Source of the DNA: Pseudomonas fluorescens
GTDB taxonomy: Bacteria > Pseudomonadota > Gammaproteobacteria > Pseudomonadales > Pseudomonadaceae
Length of the DNA stretch: 64,000 nucleotides
Direction of reading: 5' to 3'
Assembly: GCF_900215245.1 (NCBI RefSeq)
Contig: NZ_LT907842.1
Location: forward strand, 3,534,001-3,598,000
The notes beneath the pieces are model-generated. The model made no database searches. It had not been told where the DNA came from and was given only the letters and a program-made list of their open reading frames with translations. How positions within the stretch are numbered: position 1 is the first letter of the stretch; each line of letters begins with the position of its first letter. The position numbers and the translations under genes were made by a program. Positions 37,802 through 46,513 of the stretch are shown here, piece after piece.

Positions 37802-39820
37802 TTAGAAGGTGGTACGCACCCCGAACTGCACGCTTCTGCCCGGTGCCGGCGCGATATCGCGCAGAATCGAGCTGGCGTAGCGCACGGTCTGGTTGGTCAG
37901 GTTTTCGCCATTAACGAACGCCAGCCATTGGCTGCCACCCACATTGAAGCGATAACCCGCGCTTGCGCCCAGCGTGGTGTAGCCATCGGTGCCACGCTCG
38001 TTATCCGGCACTCGCCCTTGACCGGCCGCGTGTTCCACATTGATGCGCGCCTGCCAGCGGTCGAATTCCCACAGCAACCCGCTGTTCAAGCGCAGGGGCG
38101 CAATGCGTGGCAAGGCTTCGCCCGTGTCGAGGTTGGTGGCGCGGGTGTAGTCCCCCGACAGTTCCAGGGCGAATTTGCCGTAGGCGCCTTCGCCGAGTTT
38201 CCAGTGATCCTGGGCCTCGAAGCCGGCGAAACGTGCGCGTACGCCGGAGTATGTGTACTCAGGAATGCCCGCCGCGTCTTCTTCACCTTCATCGTTAAGC
38301 GTACGACCTGTGCCCAGCAAGCCGATGTAATTGGAGAAGCGGCTGTAAAACACGCCAAAGCTGCCCTTGTGGGTGCCGTTGTCAAAGCGCAACGCCAGGT
38401 CGCTGGACACGGCTTTTTCTTTCTTCAGCTTGGCGTCGCCCAGCTCGTAAGTGCCGGTCGCGACGTGGGCGCCGTTGGCATACAGCTCGTAAAAGGTCGG
38501 CGCGCGTTCGGTGTAGCCCAGGGTTGCGGCCAGGGACCAGATCGGCGTAAGGGTGTAGACCGCGCCGGACGACAGGCTGCCGGCGGTGAAGTCATTGGCG
38601 TGGTCGGCGCCGGCAAAGCGCGCATTGCCCTTGGCGTTCGGGTCGATGTTGGTGTGTTCCAGGCGCCCGCCGAGGCTGAGCTTCAGGCGCTCGGTGGCCT
38701 GCATTTCTTCGAGGATGAACAGCGCGCCGGCGTTGGTGTCGGTCTGTGGCACGAAGGCTTCTTCGCCCAGTGCCGAGAACTCGTTACGGGTCACTTGTGC
38801 GCCCACCACGCCATCGAACGGGCCCAGCGGTTGGTGGCGGGCTTCAACGCGCGCCTCATAACCCTTGTTCTTGAAGATCGTGCCGGTTTCGCCGCCTTCG
38901 ATTTCGCGGTGCTCGTAATCGGTGTAGCCCGCGTCGAGTTTTACCGAGGTAAACGGGCCTTGCAGGTTGCGGATCTCGGACGCAAAGGCGTAGTGATCCT
39001 GCTTCATGCGGATGCGCACGTCCTGTTCGGCGGGTGAGCCGTAGTTGGCGTCGTAGTTGCTGTAGGACAGCCCGGCATAACCGTCGTCCCAGGTGTAGGA
39101 ACCGCCCAGCGCGCCGCCGTCCTGGCGCCCGTCGCTGTTGCCCAGGCGGCCATTCTTGCCAGGCCCGTCTTCGGTTTGCGGGGCATGGCGGCTGCGGGCC
39201 TGACCGGGGATTTTGAGGTCGTTGAATTGCCGCGCATTGGCGTCCAGATGCAGCGCGAAGGTGCCGTTGCCGGCTTCCAGTTTGCCGGCGCTGCTGCGGG
39301 TGGTGTCGGCGCCGCCATAGCGCAATTCACCTGCACCGTGGATGCCTTCGATGGCTTCGGTGGGGATGCGGTTATCGAACGTGTTGACCACGCCGCCAAT
39401 CGCGCTGCCGCCATACAACAGCGCGGCCGGGCCTCGCACGATTTCAATGCGCTCGACGTTGACCGGGTCCAACGGCACCGCATGGTCATAGGACAGTGAC
39501 GACGCGTCCAGTGCGCCCACGCCGTTGCGCAGAATGCGAATGCGGTCGCCATCCTGGCCTCGAATGATCGGGCGGCTGGCGCCTGGGCCAAAGTACGAAG
39601 ACGACACACCTGGCTGCTTGTTCAGGGTCTCGCCGAGGCTGCCTTTTTGTTGCAGCGTGAGGTCATCGCCTTCCAGCACGGTGGTGGGCGAGGCGAGTTG
39701 TTCACTGCCCAGCGGGTTGCCGGTAATCACTTGGGGTTGCAGCTCAAGGGCGTGGGCTTCAGAGCAGATCAGCAGGGCGGCGGCAAGCGGGGTCAAGCGC
39801 CACAGAGAGGAGAGGGACAT
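37802..39820 (-). CDS. TonB-dependent outer-membrane receptor, ZnuD-like (zinc)
   Basis: A 672-residue outer-membrane receptor, start ATG 39820 (MSLSSLWRLTPLAAALLI) with AAGGA upstream and a signal peptide ending at about SEAHA. The plug domain (about 40-160) contains ASRPIIRGQDGDRIRILRNG and VERIEIVRGPAALLYGG; the 22-strand barrel ends in the canonical aromatic residue (VQFGVRTTF). It resembles, from recall, P. aeruginosa PA0781 and neisserial ZnuD, which take up zinc. A Zur-box-like site lies 78 bp upstream, supporting zinc rather than siderophore as the ligand. Confidence 0.9.
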   Translation of the reverse strand: MSLSSLWRLTPLAAALLICSEAHALELQPQVITGNPLGSEQLASPTTVLEGDDLTLQQKGSLGETLNKQPGVSSSYFGPGASRPIIRGQDGDRIRILRNGVGALDASSLSYDHAVPLDPVNVERIEIVRGPAALLYGGSAIGGVVNTFDNRIPTEAIEGIHGAGELRYGGADTTRSSAGKLEAGNGTFALHLDANARQFNDLKIPGQARSRHAPQTEDGPGKNGRLGNSDGRQDGGALGGSYTWDDGYAGLSYSNYDANYGSPAEQDVRIRMKQDHYAFASEIRNLQGPFTSVKLDAGYTDYEHREIEGGETGTIFKNKGYEARVEARHQPLGPFDGVVGAQVTRNEFSALGEEAFVPQTDTNAGALFILEEMQATERLKLSLGGRLEHTNIDPNAKGNARFAGADHANDFTAGSLSSGAVYTLTPIWSLAATLGYTERAPTFYELYANGAHVATGTYELGDAKLKKEKAVSSDLALRFDNGTHKGSFGVFYSRFSNYIGLLGTGRTLNDEGEEDAAGIPEYTYSGVRARFAGFEAQDHWKLGEGAYGKFALELSGDYTRATNLDTGEALPRIAPLRLNSGLLWEFDRWQARINVEHAAGQGRVPDNERGTDGYTTLGASAGYRFNVGGSQWLAFVNGENLTNQTVRYASSILRDIAPAPGRSVQFGVRTTF

Positions 39821-39897
39821 CGGACATTCCTTGGCAAAACGGCACAAAAAAGAGAAGGCTTAAAACGGTATCGGAAGCGTTACTTTTGATAAGTATC

Positions 39898-39910
39898 GTT
39901 ACAATATAAC
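39898..39910 (-). promoter_or_regulatory. Zur-box-like operator of the TonB receptor
   Basis: GTTACAATATAAC differs by one base from the gamma-proteobacterial Zur core GTTATAnTATAAC. The symmetric flanks (ATC...ATC-type extension, 39895-39913) continue the pseudo-palindrome. Binding of Zur would repress the receptor when zinc is sufficient. Confidence 0.7.
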
Positions 39911-40034
39911 ATCTCTTTTTTTGCTGAAAAGGGGAACTTTTCTTCAGGGGCTATATTCAATGCGGTGCTTCCACCCGTACGCCCCGTCGGCTAAGGTGCG
40001 CGGCTGTGTTTCCTCTTTTTGCAAAAGGCCCGGC

Positions 40035-40268
40035 ATGACCGCGACAAGCAACGACCCGCTCCACGGTGTGACCCTGCAGCACGTCCTCACCACCCTGGTG
40101 GAACATTACGAATGGAGTGGTCTGGCCGAACGCATCGATATCCGCTGCTTCAAGAGCGACCCGAGCATCAAGTCGAGCCTGACGTTCCTGCGCAAAACCC
40201 CGTGGGCGCGGGAGAAAGTCGAAAGCTTGTACGTCAAGCTGATGCGTACCAAACGCCCGCTGGACTGA
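40035..40268 (+). CDS. VF530-family (DUF2132) DNA-binding-type protein
   Basis: A 77-residue protein, start ATG 40035 ([21 protein letters not shown]); the longer frame from 39921 was rejected because the conserved part begins at [10 protein letters not shown]530 family landmarks: [44 protein letters not shown], split over residues 24-67. A member from Vibrio has a solved helical structure proposed to bind DNA. Role unknown. It is 4 bp before the next gene. Confidence 0.9.
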   Translation: MTATSNDPLHGVTLQHVLTTLVEHYEWSGLAERIDIRCFKSDPSIKSSLTFLRKTPWAREKVESLYVKLMRTKRPLD

Positions 40269-40272
40269 GCCG

Positions 40273-40899
40273 ATGAAACGCTTTGTCGCGGTCGCGGCAC
40301 TGGCCGGCTGGGTGGGGCTGGCGATTCAGCAATACCTGATTTTCTATTCGCGCTGGTCGACCGACGCCAGCCTGTTGGGCGGGCTGATCAACTTTTTCAG
40401 TTTCTTCACCGTGCTCACCAACACCTTGGTCGTGGTGGTGTTGAGCTATGCGCTGGTCAGTCGCGATTCCACAGCCAAACGGTGGTTCCTGACGCCGGCG
40501 GTTACCAGTGGGGTTGCCGCGAGCATCGTCGTGGTCAGCCTGGCCTACAACCTGCTGTTGCGGCATTTATGGAGCCCGACGGGCTTTCAATTTATCGCCG
40601 ACGAATTGCTGCACGACGTGATGCCGGTGCTGTTTTTAATCTACTGGTGGCGCTGTGTACCGAAGGGTCGCTTGCGTTTCAAACACATCGGCGCCTGGGT
40701 GATCTACCCGCTGGTGTACTTCGCTTATGTGCTCCTGCGCGGGCATTTGCTCGGGCAATATCAGTACCCGTTCATTGATGTGGCCACCCTCGGTTATCCA
40801 CAGGTGTTTGTGAATGCCGGGGGGCTCCTGGCGGGGTTTGTGCTGATTGCGGTGGCCGTGGTGGGGCTGGATAAATGCTTAAAGCCACCCCGAGAATAA
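40273..40899 (+). CDS. Pr6Pr-family membrane protein
   Basis: A 208-residue polytopic inner-membrane protein with about six TM helices. Landmarks: NFFSFFTVLTNTLVVVVL (near 40), HDVMPVLFLIYWW (near 115) and YPLVYFAYVLLRG (near 144). It matches the Pr6Pr (FAR-17a/AIG1-like) membrane family, whose bacterial members are uncharacterised. Co-oriented with and 4 bp after the VF530 gene. Confidence 0.85.
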   Translation: MKRFVAVAALAGWVGLAIQQYLIFYSRWSTDASLLGGLINFFSFFTVLTNTLVVVVLSYALVSRDSTAKRWFLTPAVTSGVAASIVVVSLAYNLLLRHLWSPTGFQFIADELLHDVMPVLFLIYWWRCVPKGRLRFKHIGAWVIYPLVYFAYVLLRGHLLGQYQYPFIDVATLGYPQVFVNAGGLLAGFVLIAVAVVGLDKCLKPPRE

Positions 40900-40901
40900 A
40901 G

Positions 40902-40988
40902 GTGGGAGCGGGCTTGCTCGCGAAAGCGGACGGTCAGTCAATGCATCTGACACTGAGCCACCGTTTTCGCCAGCCAGCCCGCTCCCAC
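40902..40988. repeat. REPIN after the Pr6Pr-type gene
   Basis: Inverted arms GTGGGAGCGGGCTTGCTCGC and the complementary GCCAGCCAGCCCGCTCCCAC, with a degenerate core (GGACGGTCAGTC...). It separates two convergent genes. Confidence 0.88.
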
Positions 40989-41006
40989 AATTGAGTTGTG
41001 TCCGGC

Positions 41007-41774
41007 TCAGTCTTCTGTGCTGCCTTCGGCGCGCCAGTAACCCACAGCTTTGAGATACTCTTCATTGACCTTGTGCGTGTCCAGCAGCACTCGCCGCACC
41101 AGGCGCGACAGCTTGGTTTCGGTCGCCACGAAGCTGTAAAGCGAGCCGCTCGGCAGCGTCAGTGAGCGCACGGTGTCGAGCAGGTCATCCTGGCCGCGCA
41201 CCACCCATATCACCTCCACATCGGCAGCACTGTTCAGTGTTTGCTGTTCCGCCGCATCGGCGATTTCAATCACCGCCAGCACTTTACGGCCCGCCGGTAA
41301 CTCCTCCAGGCGGCGCGCGATGGCGGGCAGGGCGGTTTCATCGCCGATCAGCAGGTAGCTGTCGAAGATATCCGGCACGATCATCGAACCGCGTGGCCCG
41401 CCGATGTACAGGTGTTGGCCGACCTGCGCCTGCTCGGCCCACGTGGAGGCAGGGCCGTCGCCGTGCAGCACGAAGTCGATATCCAACTCGCCGATGCTCA
41501 GGTCGAAGCGACGCGGTGTGTAGTCGCGCATGGCCGGTTGCGGGCCGTCGCCCTTGATAGTGAAGGTCGGGCTTTCCAGCGCGGCCTGTTCGGCGGCGTT
41601 CTGCGGGAACAGCAGTTTGATGTGGTCGTCGCTGCCCAGGCTGACAAAGCCCGCCAGTTCCGGCCCGCCCAAGGTGATGCGGCGCATGCGTGGGGTGATA
41701 TCGACTACCCGCAGCACGTGCAGGCGACGACGTTTGATTTCGTGGGTGACGCGGTGGATAGCTTGCGTATTCAT
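41007..41774 (-). CDS. Siderophore-interacting FAD reductase (YqjH/ViuB-like)
   Basis: A 255-residue flavin reductase of the siderophore-interacting family, which releases iron from ferric siderophores by reduction. The FAD-binding part is seen in MRDYTPRRFD (R-x-Y-T/S) and the family box IGDETALPAIARRLEELP. It overlaps the PadR gene by 4 nt (start 41774 in the stop of the regulator). E. coli YqjH (NfeF) with its regulator YqjI (NfeR) is the closest known pair; there the two are divergent, whereas here they are in one operon. Confidence 0.9.
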   Translation of the reverse strand: MNTQAIHRVTHEIKRRRLHVLRVVDITPRMRRITLGGPELAGFVSLGSDDHIKLLFPQNAAEQAALESPTFTIKGDGPQPAMRDYTPRRFDLSIGELDIDFVLHGDGPASTWAEQAQVGQHLYIGGPRGSMIVPDIFDSYLLIGDETALPAIARRLEELPAGRKVLAVIEIADAAEQQTLNSAADVEVIWVVRGQDDLLDTVRSLTLPSGSLYSFVATETKLSRLVRRVLLDTHKVNEEYLKAVGYWRAEGSTED

Positions 41775-42292
41775 TGGTCTTTCCCGTCGGCAATGGCTTG
41801 AGCGGTGCGGTTGAGCAGCGCCGCGACACGCACGATTTCTTCCGGGCTCCAGCGCCCGTGGTGCGAATGCAAGGCGTGACGCAGGTTGTGTACCGCCTCG
41901 TGAATTTCCGGTGGGCGGTCGTGGCCGCGTAACGCGCGTTTGCTGACGTCGATGCGCATGCGCACACCGTCCAGCGCAACGGCTTGTTCGCTAAGGAAGA
42001 GACGACCGGCGTCGGTAATTGTGTAGCGTTTTTTTCCGCCATCGGCGTCGCCCTGGATCAGATCGCTTTCTTCCAGAAAGGTCAGGGTCGGGTAAATCAC
42101 GCCGGGGCTTGGGGTATAGGCGCCGTCGAACAGGCTTTCGATTTGGCGGATCAGGTCGTAGCCGTGGCAGGGCTGCTCGGCGATCAACGCTGGCAGCAGC
42201 AGTTTCAAATCGCCGGGTGCAAACACCCGGGGGCCGCGACCGCGGCTGGCGCGTGGGTCAAAGCCGTCACGCTGGTGGGAATGGTCTCGCAT
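41771..42292 (-). CDS. PadR-type regulator (YqjI/NfeR-like)
   Basis: A 173-residue PadR winged-helix repressor. The N-terminus has MRDHSHQRDG, a short His-containing segment; E. coli NfeR has a longer His/Cys-rich one that binds nickel. The DNA-binding part carries FAPGDLKLLLPALIAEQPCHGYDLIRQIE and the conserved YTPSPGVIYPTLTFLEESDLI. The C-terminal helical part contains HALHSHHGRW. It is probably an iron- or nickel-responsive repressor of itself and the reductase, acting at the palindrome upstream. Confidence 0.9.
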   Translation of the reverse strand: MRDHSHQRDGFDPRASRGRGPRVFAPGDLKLLLPALIAEQPCHGYDLIRQIESLFDGAYTPSPGVIYPTLTFLEESDLIQGDADGGKKRYTITDAGRLFLSEQAVALDGVRMRIDVSKRALRGHDRPPEIHEAVHNLRHALHSHHGRWSPEEIVRVAALLNRTAQAIADGKDQ

Positions 42293-42325
42293 GGCAGGAA
42301 CCTCTGTGTGTTTCTAGATATAACT

Positions 42326-42339
42326 TAAGATATATCTTA
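42326..42339. promoter_or_regulatory. Perfect palindrome upstream of padR-type gene
   Basis: TAAGATATATCTTA is an exact 14-bp palindrome, 34 bp before the padR-like start. A neighbouring AGATATA-ACT (42316 on) gives a second half-site. It is the likely operator for autorepression of the regulator-reductase operon. Confidence 0.7.
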
Positions 42340-42747
42340 CGGCCTGCGCAAAGCCGCCCGACAGACGGTTGTTCGTCGCGCCCTCATTGTGAAACCTGTT
42401 AGTTGCCATGCCCGCGTCACAGCGCGCTTATGTTAGTTGATGTAATCCACTTCTTACAGACTTGTTAAGTTGTAAAGCATTCTCATTAGTCCTGACGTAG
42501 TCCGCGTCTTACAGCTGTTTTTAAAGTTTTGGCAAATGGCCATAATTTTCTGATGTGTCTTGGTATTGCAAGGCTACGCGATTCAGGGAAACAGACGGCT
42601 TACTCTTTCAAACTTGAAATGCACACTGGCCTGGCTTTGAGCGAACACTGATTTGCAATACAAGTTATTGGAAAGCTGTGCAATTCCTACGCAGGACTGC
42701 GGCAGGATTTATTTGATGAGTCATTACTCTTATTTGGATGTTTGCAA
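42340..42747. promoter_or_regulatory. AT-rich control region of the fimbrial operon
   Basis: About 400 bp without a gene, conspicuously AT-rich for this genome. It contains two 22-bp direct repeats (42438-42459 and 42493-42514; 18 of 22 identical, sharing the end TCTTACAG), followed by AAGTTTTGG and A/T tracts. The layout fits a silenced, multi-factor fimbrial promoter; H-NS-like MvaT proteins bind such DNA in Pseudomonas (inference). Confidence 0.6.
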
Positions 42748-43269
42748 ATGAAAACTAAGATGAAAACTGCGCTGTTGTCTGTCGGTCTGTTGATGGGTTC
42801 GATGTCTGTGGCTAACGCGTCGGATGGCACCATTACCTTCTTGGGGTCGGTCCACTCGGGTGCGTGCTCTATCAAGCCTGAATCCGTAGACCAGACCGTC
42901 CGCCTTGGCGCGATCGCCAAGCATCAACTGCAAGCTGGCGGCAAGTCTGAAGCCCGCAGTGTGAAGATTGAGCTGGAAGGCTGCGACCTGACCGGCCTCA
43001 CCGACAAAACCGTGACCACCTCCTTCACCGCGTCGCCATCCGACGCTGTGCCGGGTGCGATCGGCACCGTCGGTGGGGCTGGCGGCATCGGCATCATGAT
43101 GACCCATGGCGGCAAAGTCATTGAGCTGGGCACACCTACCACGCCGCAAGCGATTACCACGGGCAACAACACGCTGGAGTTTGGTGCCTATGTGCAAGGC
43201 GCCGCTACCGCCGACATCATCCCTGGCGATTTCAGCGCGGTCACCAACTTCACCTTGGCTTATCAGTAA
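42748..43269 (+). CDS. Fimbrial subunit, probable major pilin
   Basis: A 173-residue type 1-like pilin, start ATG 42748 with GGA 9 nt upstream; a TTG at 42742 was rejected. Signal peptide MKTKMKTALLSVGLLMGSMSVANA, then mature ASDGTITFLGSVHSGACSI. The two cysteines (GACSI and EGCDL) form the pilin disulfide; the C-terminus ends in the penultimate-aromatic beta-zipper NFTLAYQ. First gene of the operon and followed by a very strong hairpin, as is typical for the most abundant subunit. Confidence 0.92.
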   Translation: MKTKMKTALLSVGLLMGSMSVANASDGTITFLGSVHSGACSIKPESVDQTVRLGAIAKHQLQAGGKSEARSVKIELEGCDLTGLTDKTVTTSFTASPSDAVPGAIGTVGGAGGIGIMMTHGGKVIELGTPTTPQAITTGNNTLEFGAYVQGAATADIIPGDFSAVTNFTLAYQ

Positions 43270-43274
43270 GTTTC

Positions 43275-43300
43275 CCCCCGCCACCCAAGGGTGGCGGGGG
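43275..43300 (+). promoter_or_regulatory. 12-bp GC hairpin after the major pilin gene
   Basis: CCCCCGCCACCC (43275-43286) and GGGTGGCGGGGG (43289-43300) pair perfectly. No T-run follows, so it is not a normal terminator. It is expected to block 3' exonucleases and cause partial termination, making pilin mRNA more abundant than the rest of the operon. Confidence 0.75.
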
Positions 43301-43321
43301 ACGCTGACCGGAGATAAATAG

Positions 43322-43882
43322 GTGAAGACACTCATAACTGTCGCTATTGCCTCTTCATTGATGATGCTCCTCAGCCCTGATGTGGCTGCACGCACGGCGT
43401 CGCAGGGCGAAGGGGTCGTCACGCTGGGTGGAGAGATCGTTGACTCCGCCTGTGGGTTGGAGCTGGCCAGCGTCAATCAAACCATCGAAATGCCTCCTGA
43501 ACCGATAGGCCGGCTTTTGCGCAACGCCGTCGGCGCTGTGCAGCCGTTCCAGTTACGCCTGGTCAATTGCTCCCTGACTCGCCCCGACCCGAATCGCCCC
43601 GGTGTAAACCTGCCTGATTGGGAACACCTGCGCGTCACGTTTGACGGGCCTCGCGACCGAGGCGGGATGTCCTTTGCGGTCTTTGGCGGTTCGCAGGGGG
43701 TGGCCCTGCACATTCAGGATGCGGCCGGTCAGGAGAGCGTTCCCGGTGTACCGATGGCGTTAATGCCTCTGGCCAATGGCGACATGACACTTCATTACAC
43801 GCTTCGCCTGGTCGGTAATGGACTGCCATTGGTGACGGGTGCCCACGGTGCCGCAGTGCGGTTCAAGTTGGAATACTTTTGA
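43322..43882 (+). CDS. Fimbrial subunit
   Basis: A 186-residue pilin-family subunit, GTG start at 43322 with GGAGA upstream. A signal peptide ends at about DVAARTASQGEG. The two pilin cysteines are in DSACGLEL and LVNCSL; the C-terminus ends VRFKLEYF. An extra segment RPDPNRPGVNLPDW is typical of minor, PapH/K-like subunits. It lies between pilin and usher; a role as minor or termination subunit is inferred. Confidence 0.88.
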   Translation: MKTLITVAIASSLMMLLSPDVAARTASQGEGVVTLGGEIVDSACGLELASVNQTIEMPPEPIGRLLRNAVGAVQPFQLRLVNCSLTRPDPNRPGVNLPDWEHLRVTFDGPRDRGGMSFAVFGGSQGVALHIQDAAGQESVPGVPMALMPLANGDMTLHYTLRLVGNGLPLVTGAHGAAVRFKLEYF

Positions 43883-43897
43883 ACACGGGTTGCTTTA

Positions 43898-46513
43898 ATG
43901 TTAAATACGTTGAAGGTCAAAAATACACTTCGTCCGAGTATCGTTGGCGGGTTGATGTCACTGGCAGGCACAGCAATGGGCGCCGCTGATATCGAGTTTA
44001 ATACCGATGTTCTTGATCTTGTCGATCGCTCTAATATTGATTTGTCTCGGTTTGCGCGCAGCGGTTTTATCCTGCCCGGCACTTACTCGATGGTGGTACA
44101 GATCAATAGCCAGTCTATGGCTGAACATTCAATAGCGTTCTATCACCCTGATGACGACCCGAAAGGCAGTCAAGCCTGTTTGTCAGCGGAACTGGTGGAA
44201 CAGTTGGGCCTGAAAGAGTCCGGTGCCGCCACACTTAAATGGTGGAAGGGCGGGCAGTGCCTGGACATTCAAAGTTTGCCGGGCATGGAAGTCAGTGGTG
44301 ACCTGGCGACGTCCACCCTGAACATCAACCTGCCCCAAGCCTACCTTGAGTACAACGCGATCAATTGGGACCCGCCCTCGCGTTGGGATGAAGGCGTGCC
44401 GGGGTTGTTGCTGGACTACAACCTGACGGCGCAATCGAATTACCAAAAGAACGAGCGCACCCGCAATAACCTCAGTGGCAATGGCACCGTCGGGGCCAAT
44501 GCCGGGGCCTGGCGCCTGCGTGCGGATTGGCAGGGGCGTGTGGAAAAAGGCCGTGAAGGGCCGGCGGGTGATCGCCAGATAGAGTGGAGCCGCTACTACG
44601 CATATCGCGCCATTCCAGCGCTGAGAGCGCGCTTGCTGGTGGGCGAAAACTACCTGTACTCCGACCTGTTTGATAGCTTTCGCTTTACCGGCGTGGCGCT
44701 CAATTCGGATGAAAGCCAACTGCCGCCCAACTTGCGTGGTTATGCCCCGGAAGTGGTCGGGGTGGCCAAGACTAATGCAAAAGTCGTTATCAGCCAGCAG
44801 GGGCGTGTACTGCATGAAACCCTGGTGGCGGCAGGCCCGTTTCGCATCCAGGACCTCAACGACGCCGTGACCGGCAAGATCGACGTGCGCGTTGAAGAGC
44901 AAGACGGTTCGGTGCACACCTTCCAGATGGACACGGCAGGCGTTCCCTACCTGACGCGCCCCGGGCAGGTTCGCTACAAGGTCGCGACAGGGCGCCCGAC
45001 CAATCTGCAGTACGGCGCCGAAGGCAACGCGTTCGGCACCGGCGAGTTCTCCTGGGGCATCAGCAACGGCTGGTCGCTGTTTGGCGGCGGCATGACCGAC
45101 AACAACTACCGCGCGCTCACGGTCGGTGCGGGGCGTGACCTGTTGGCGTTCGGGGCTGTCTCGCTGGACGTTACCCAATCCCATGCCAATGTGTGGAACG
45201 AGTCACTGTCGGGTAAATCCTATCGCCTTCAATACTCCAAGAACTTTGAACAGTACGACAGCCAGGTGACCTTTGCCGGTTACCGGTTTTCCGACAAGAA
45301 CTACTTGAGTATGGCTGAGTACCTGGATGCCCGGCATTACGGTTTGAGCGGCGAACTCGGCGGGCGTGGGCGCTTCAACGAGAACGGTGAGTACAGCGAG
45401 GACTGGCGGCCGATCGGCGGCAATAAAGCCCTGTACACGGTGACGGTGAACAAACAGTTTCGTGATATGGGCACCACCGTCTACGCAAGCTACAACAAAC
45501 AGACGTATTGGGACCGGCCGGACACCCAGCGTTGGAACCTGACAGTGTCCCGCTACTTCAATGTGGGCAGCGTCAAGAACATGAGCTTGTCACTGAATGC
45601 CTACCGCACTCAGGAATACAGCTACAAAGATAACGGCTTGGCGCTGACGGTGAGTTTACCGTTGGGGCGCACCGGCACCTTGTCGATGGATGCTAACAGG
45701 GCCGCAGGCGAAAACACCTTTTCAACGCGCTACGCCGATCGCTTTGATGAGCGTAATAGCTACCAGCTCAGTGCAAGTGACAAATCCGCCAGTGGTTACC
45801 TCAGCCATATCGGTGACCAGGCCGACATCGACGTCAGCGTCAGTACGCAACAGGGGAATGGCCGGACCCTCGGTGCGACGGTTCGCGGCGGTGGCACGCT
45901 CACGCCTTACGGTGGCGCACTGCATCGAACCAGCAGCACCGGCGGCACCCGCCTGATGGTCGACACCGCAGGTGTGGCCGATGTGCCGGTACGCGGTTAT
46001 GGCACCCCTACGCGCAGCAACGCCTTCGGCAAAGCGGTGATCTCCGATATCAGCAGCTACCAGCGCACGGCAGCCAGCGTTGATCTGGAGAAATTGCCGA
46101 GCAATGTCGAAGCCACGCAATCGATGACGCAGCTGACGCTCACCGAAGGCGCCATCGGTTATCGCGCGCTGGACGTGGTTGCCGGCGAGAAAGCCATGGC
46201 TGAACTGCGGCTGCCCGATGGCACGTCACCGCCGTTTGGCGCGACGGTGCAGAACCTCAAACAACAAGACACCGGCATTGTGAATGACGGCGGCAGCGTC
46301 TACCTGAGCGGCATTCAGCCGGGCGGGCAGATGAGTGTCAGTTGGGGCGGCGATGCGCGGTGCATCTTCACGCTGCCCACGGTGTTGCCGCCAGATAGCC
46401 TGACCCATGCCCTGAAACTGCGCTGCCAAATGGTAGCCGCCACTGATCAAGCCCTGCCCGAGCCTGAAGCACTGACCGGCCAGCGCACCCCTATGGAGAA
46501 CCCATCCTCATGA
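43898..46513 (+). CDS. Outer-membrane fimbrial usher
   Basis: An 871-residue usher forming the 24-strand outer-membrane pore that receives chaperone-subunit complexes and secretes the pilus. The signal peptide ends GTAMGA, followed by ADIEFNTDVLDLVDRSNIDLSRFARSGFILPGTY (N-domain, written over residues 32-65). YRYAIPALRARLLVGENYLYSD-type plug/barrel segments, LPPNLRGYAPEVVGVAKTNAKVVISQQGR (middle domain) and a C-terminal domain with cysteines (RCIFTLP, LRCQM) are as expected. The usher precedes the chaperone and overlaps it by 4 nt, an order opposite to that of the Fim and Cup systems I recall. Confidence 0.95.
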   Translation: MLNTLKVKNTLRPSIVGGLMSLAGTAMGAADIEFNTDVLDLVDRSNIDLSRFARSGFILPGTYSMVVQINSQSMAEHSIAFYHPDDDPKGSQACLSAELVEQLGLKESGAATLKWWKGGQCLDIQSLPGMEVSGDLATSTLNINLPQAYLEYNAINWDPPSRWDEGVPGLLLDYNLTAQSNYQKNERTRNNLSGNGTVGANAGAWRLRADWQGRVEKGREGPAGDRQIEWSRYYAYRAIPALRARLLVGENYLYSDLFDSFRFTGVALNSDESQLPPNLRGYAPEVVGVAKTNAKVVISQQGRVLHETLVAAGPFRIQDLNDAVTGKIDVRVEEQDGSVHTFQMDTAGVPYLTRPGQVRYKVATGRPTNLQYGAEGNAFGTGEFSWGISNGWSLFGGGMTDNNYRALTVGAGRDLLAFGAVSLDVTQSHANVWNESLSGKSYRLQYSKNFEQYDSQVTFAGYRFSDKNYLSMAEYLDARHYGLSGELGGRGRFNENGEYSEDWRPIGGNKALYTVTVNKQFRDMGTTVYASYNKQTYWDRPDTQRWNLTVSRYFNVGSVKNMSLSLNAYRTQEYSYKDNGLALTVSLPLGRTGTLSMDANRAAGENTFSTRYADRFDERNSYQLSASDKSASGYLSHIGDQADIDVSVSTQQGNGRTLGATVRGGGTLTPYGGALHRTSSTGGTRLMVDTAGVADVPVRGYGTPTRSNAFGKAVISDISSYQRTAASVDLEKLPSNVEATQSMTQLTLTEGAIGYRALDVVAGEKAMAELRLPDGTSPPFGATVQNLKQQDTGIVNDGGSVYLSGIQPGGQMSVSWGGDARCIFTLPTVLPPDSLTHALKLRCQMVAATDQALPEPEALTGQRTPMENPSS

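Noticed and set aside
37802..39820. Siderophore receptor
   Set aside because: The upstream element matches Zur rather than Fur, and the protein resembles the ZnuD type.
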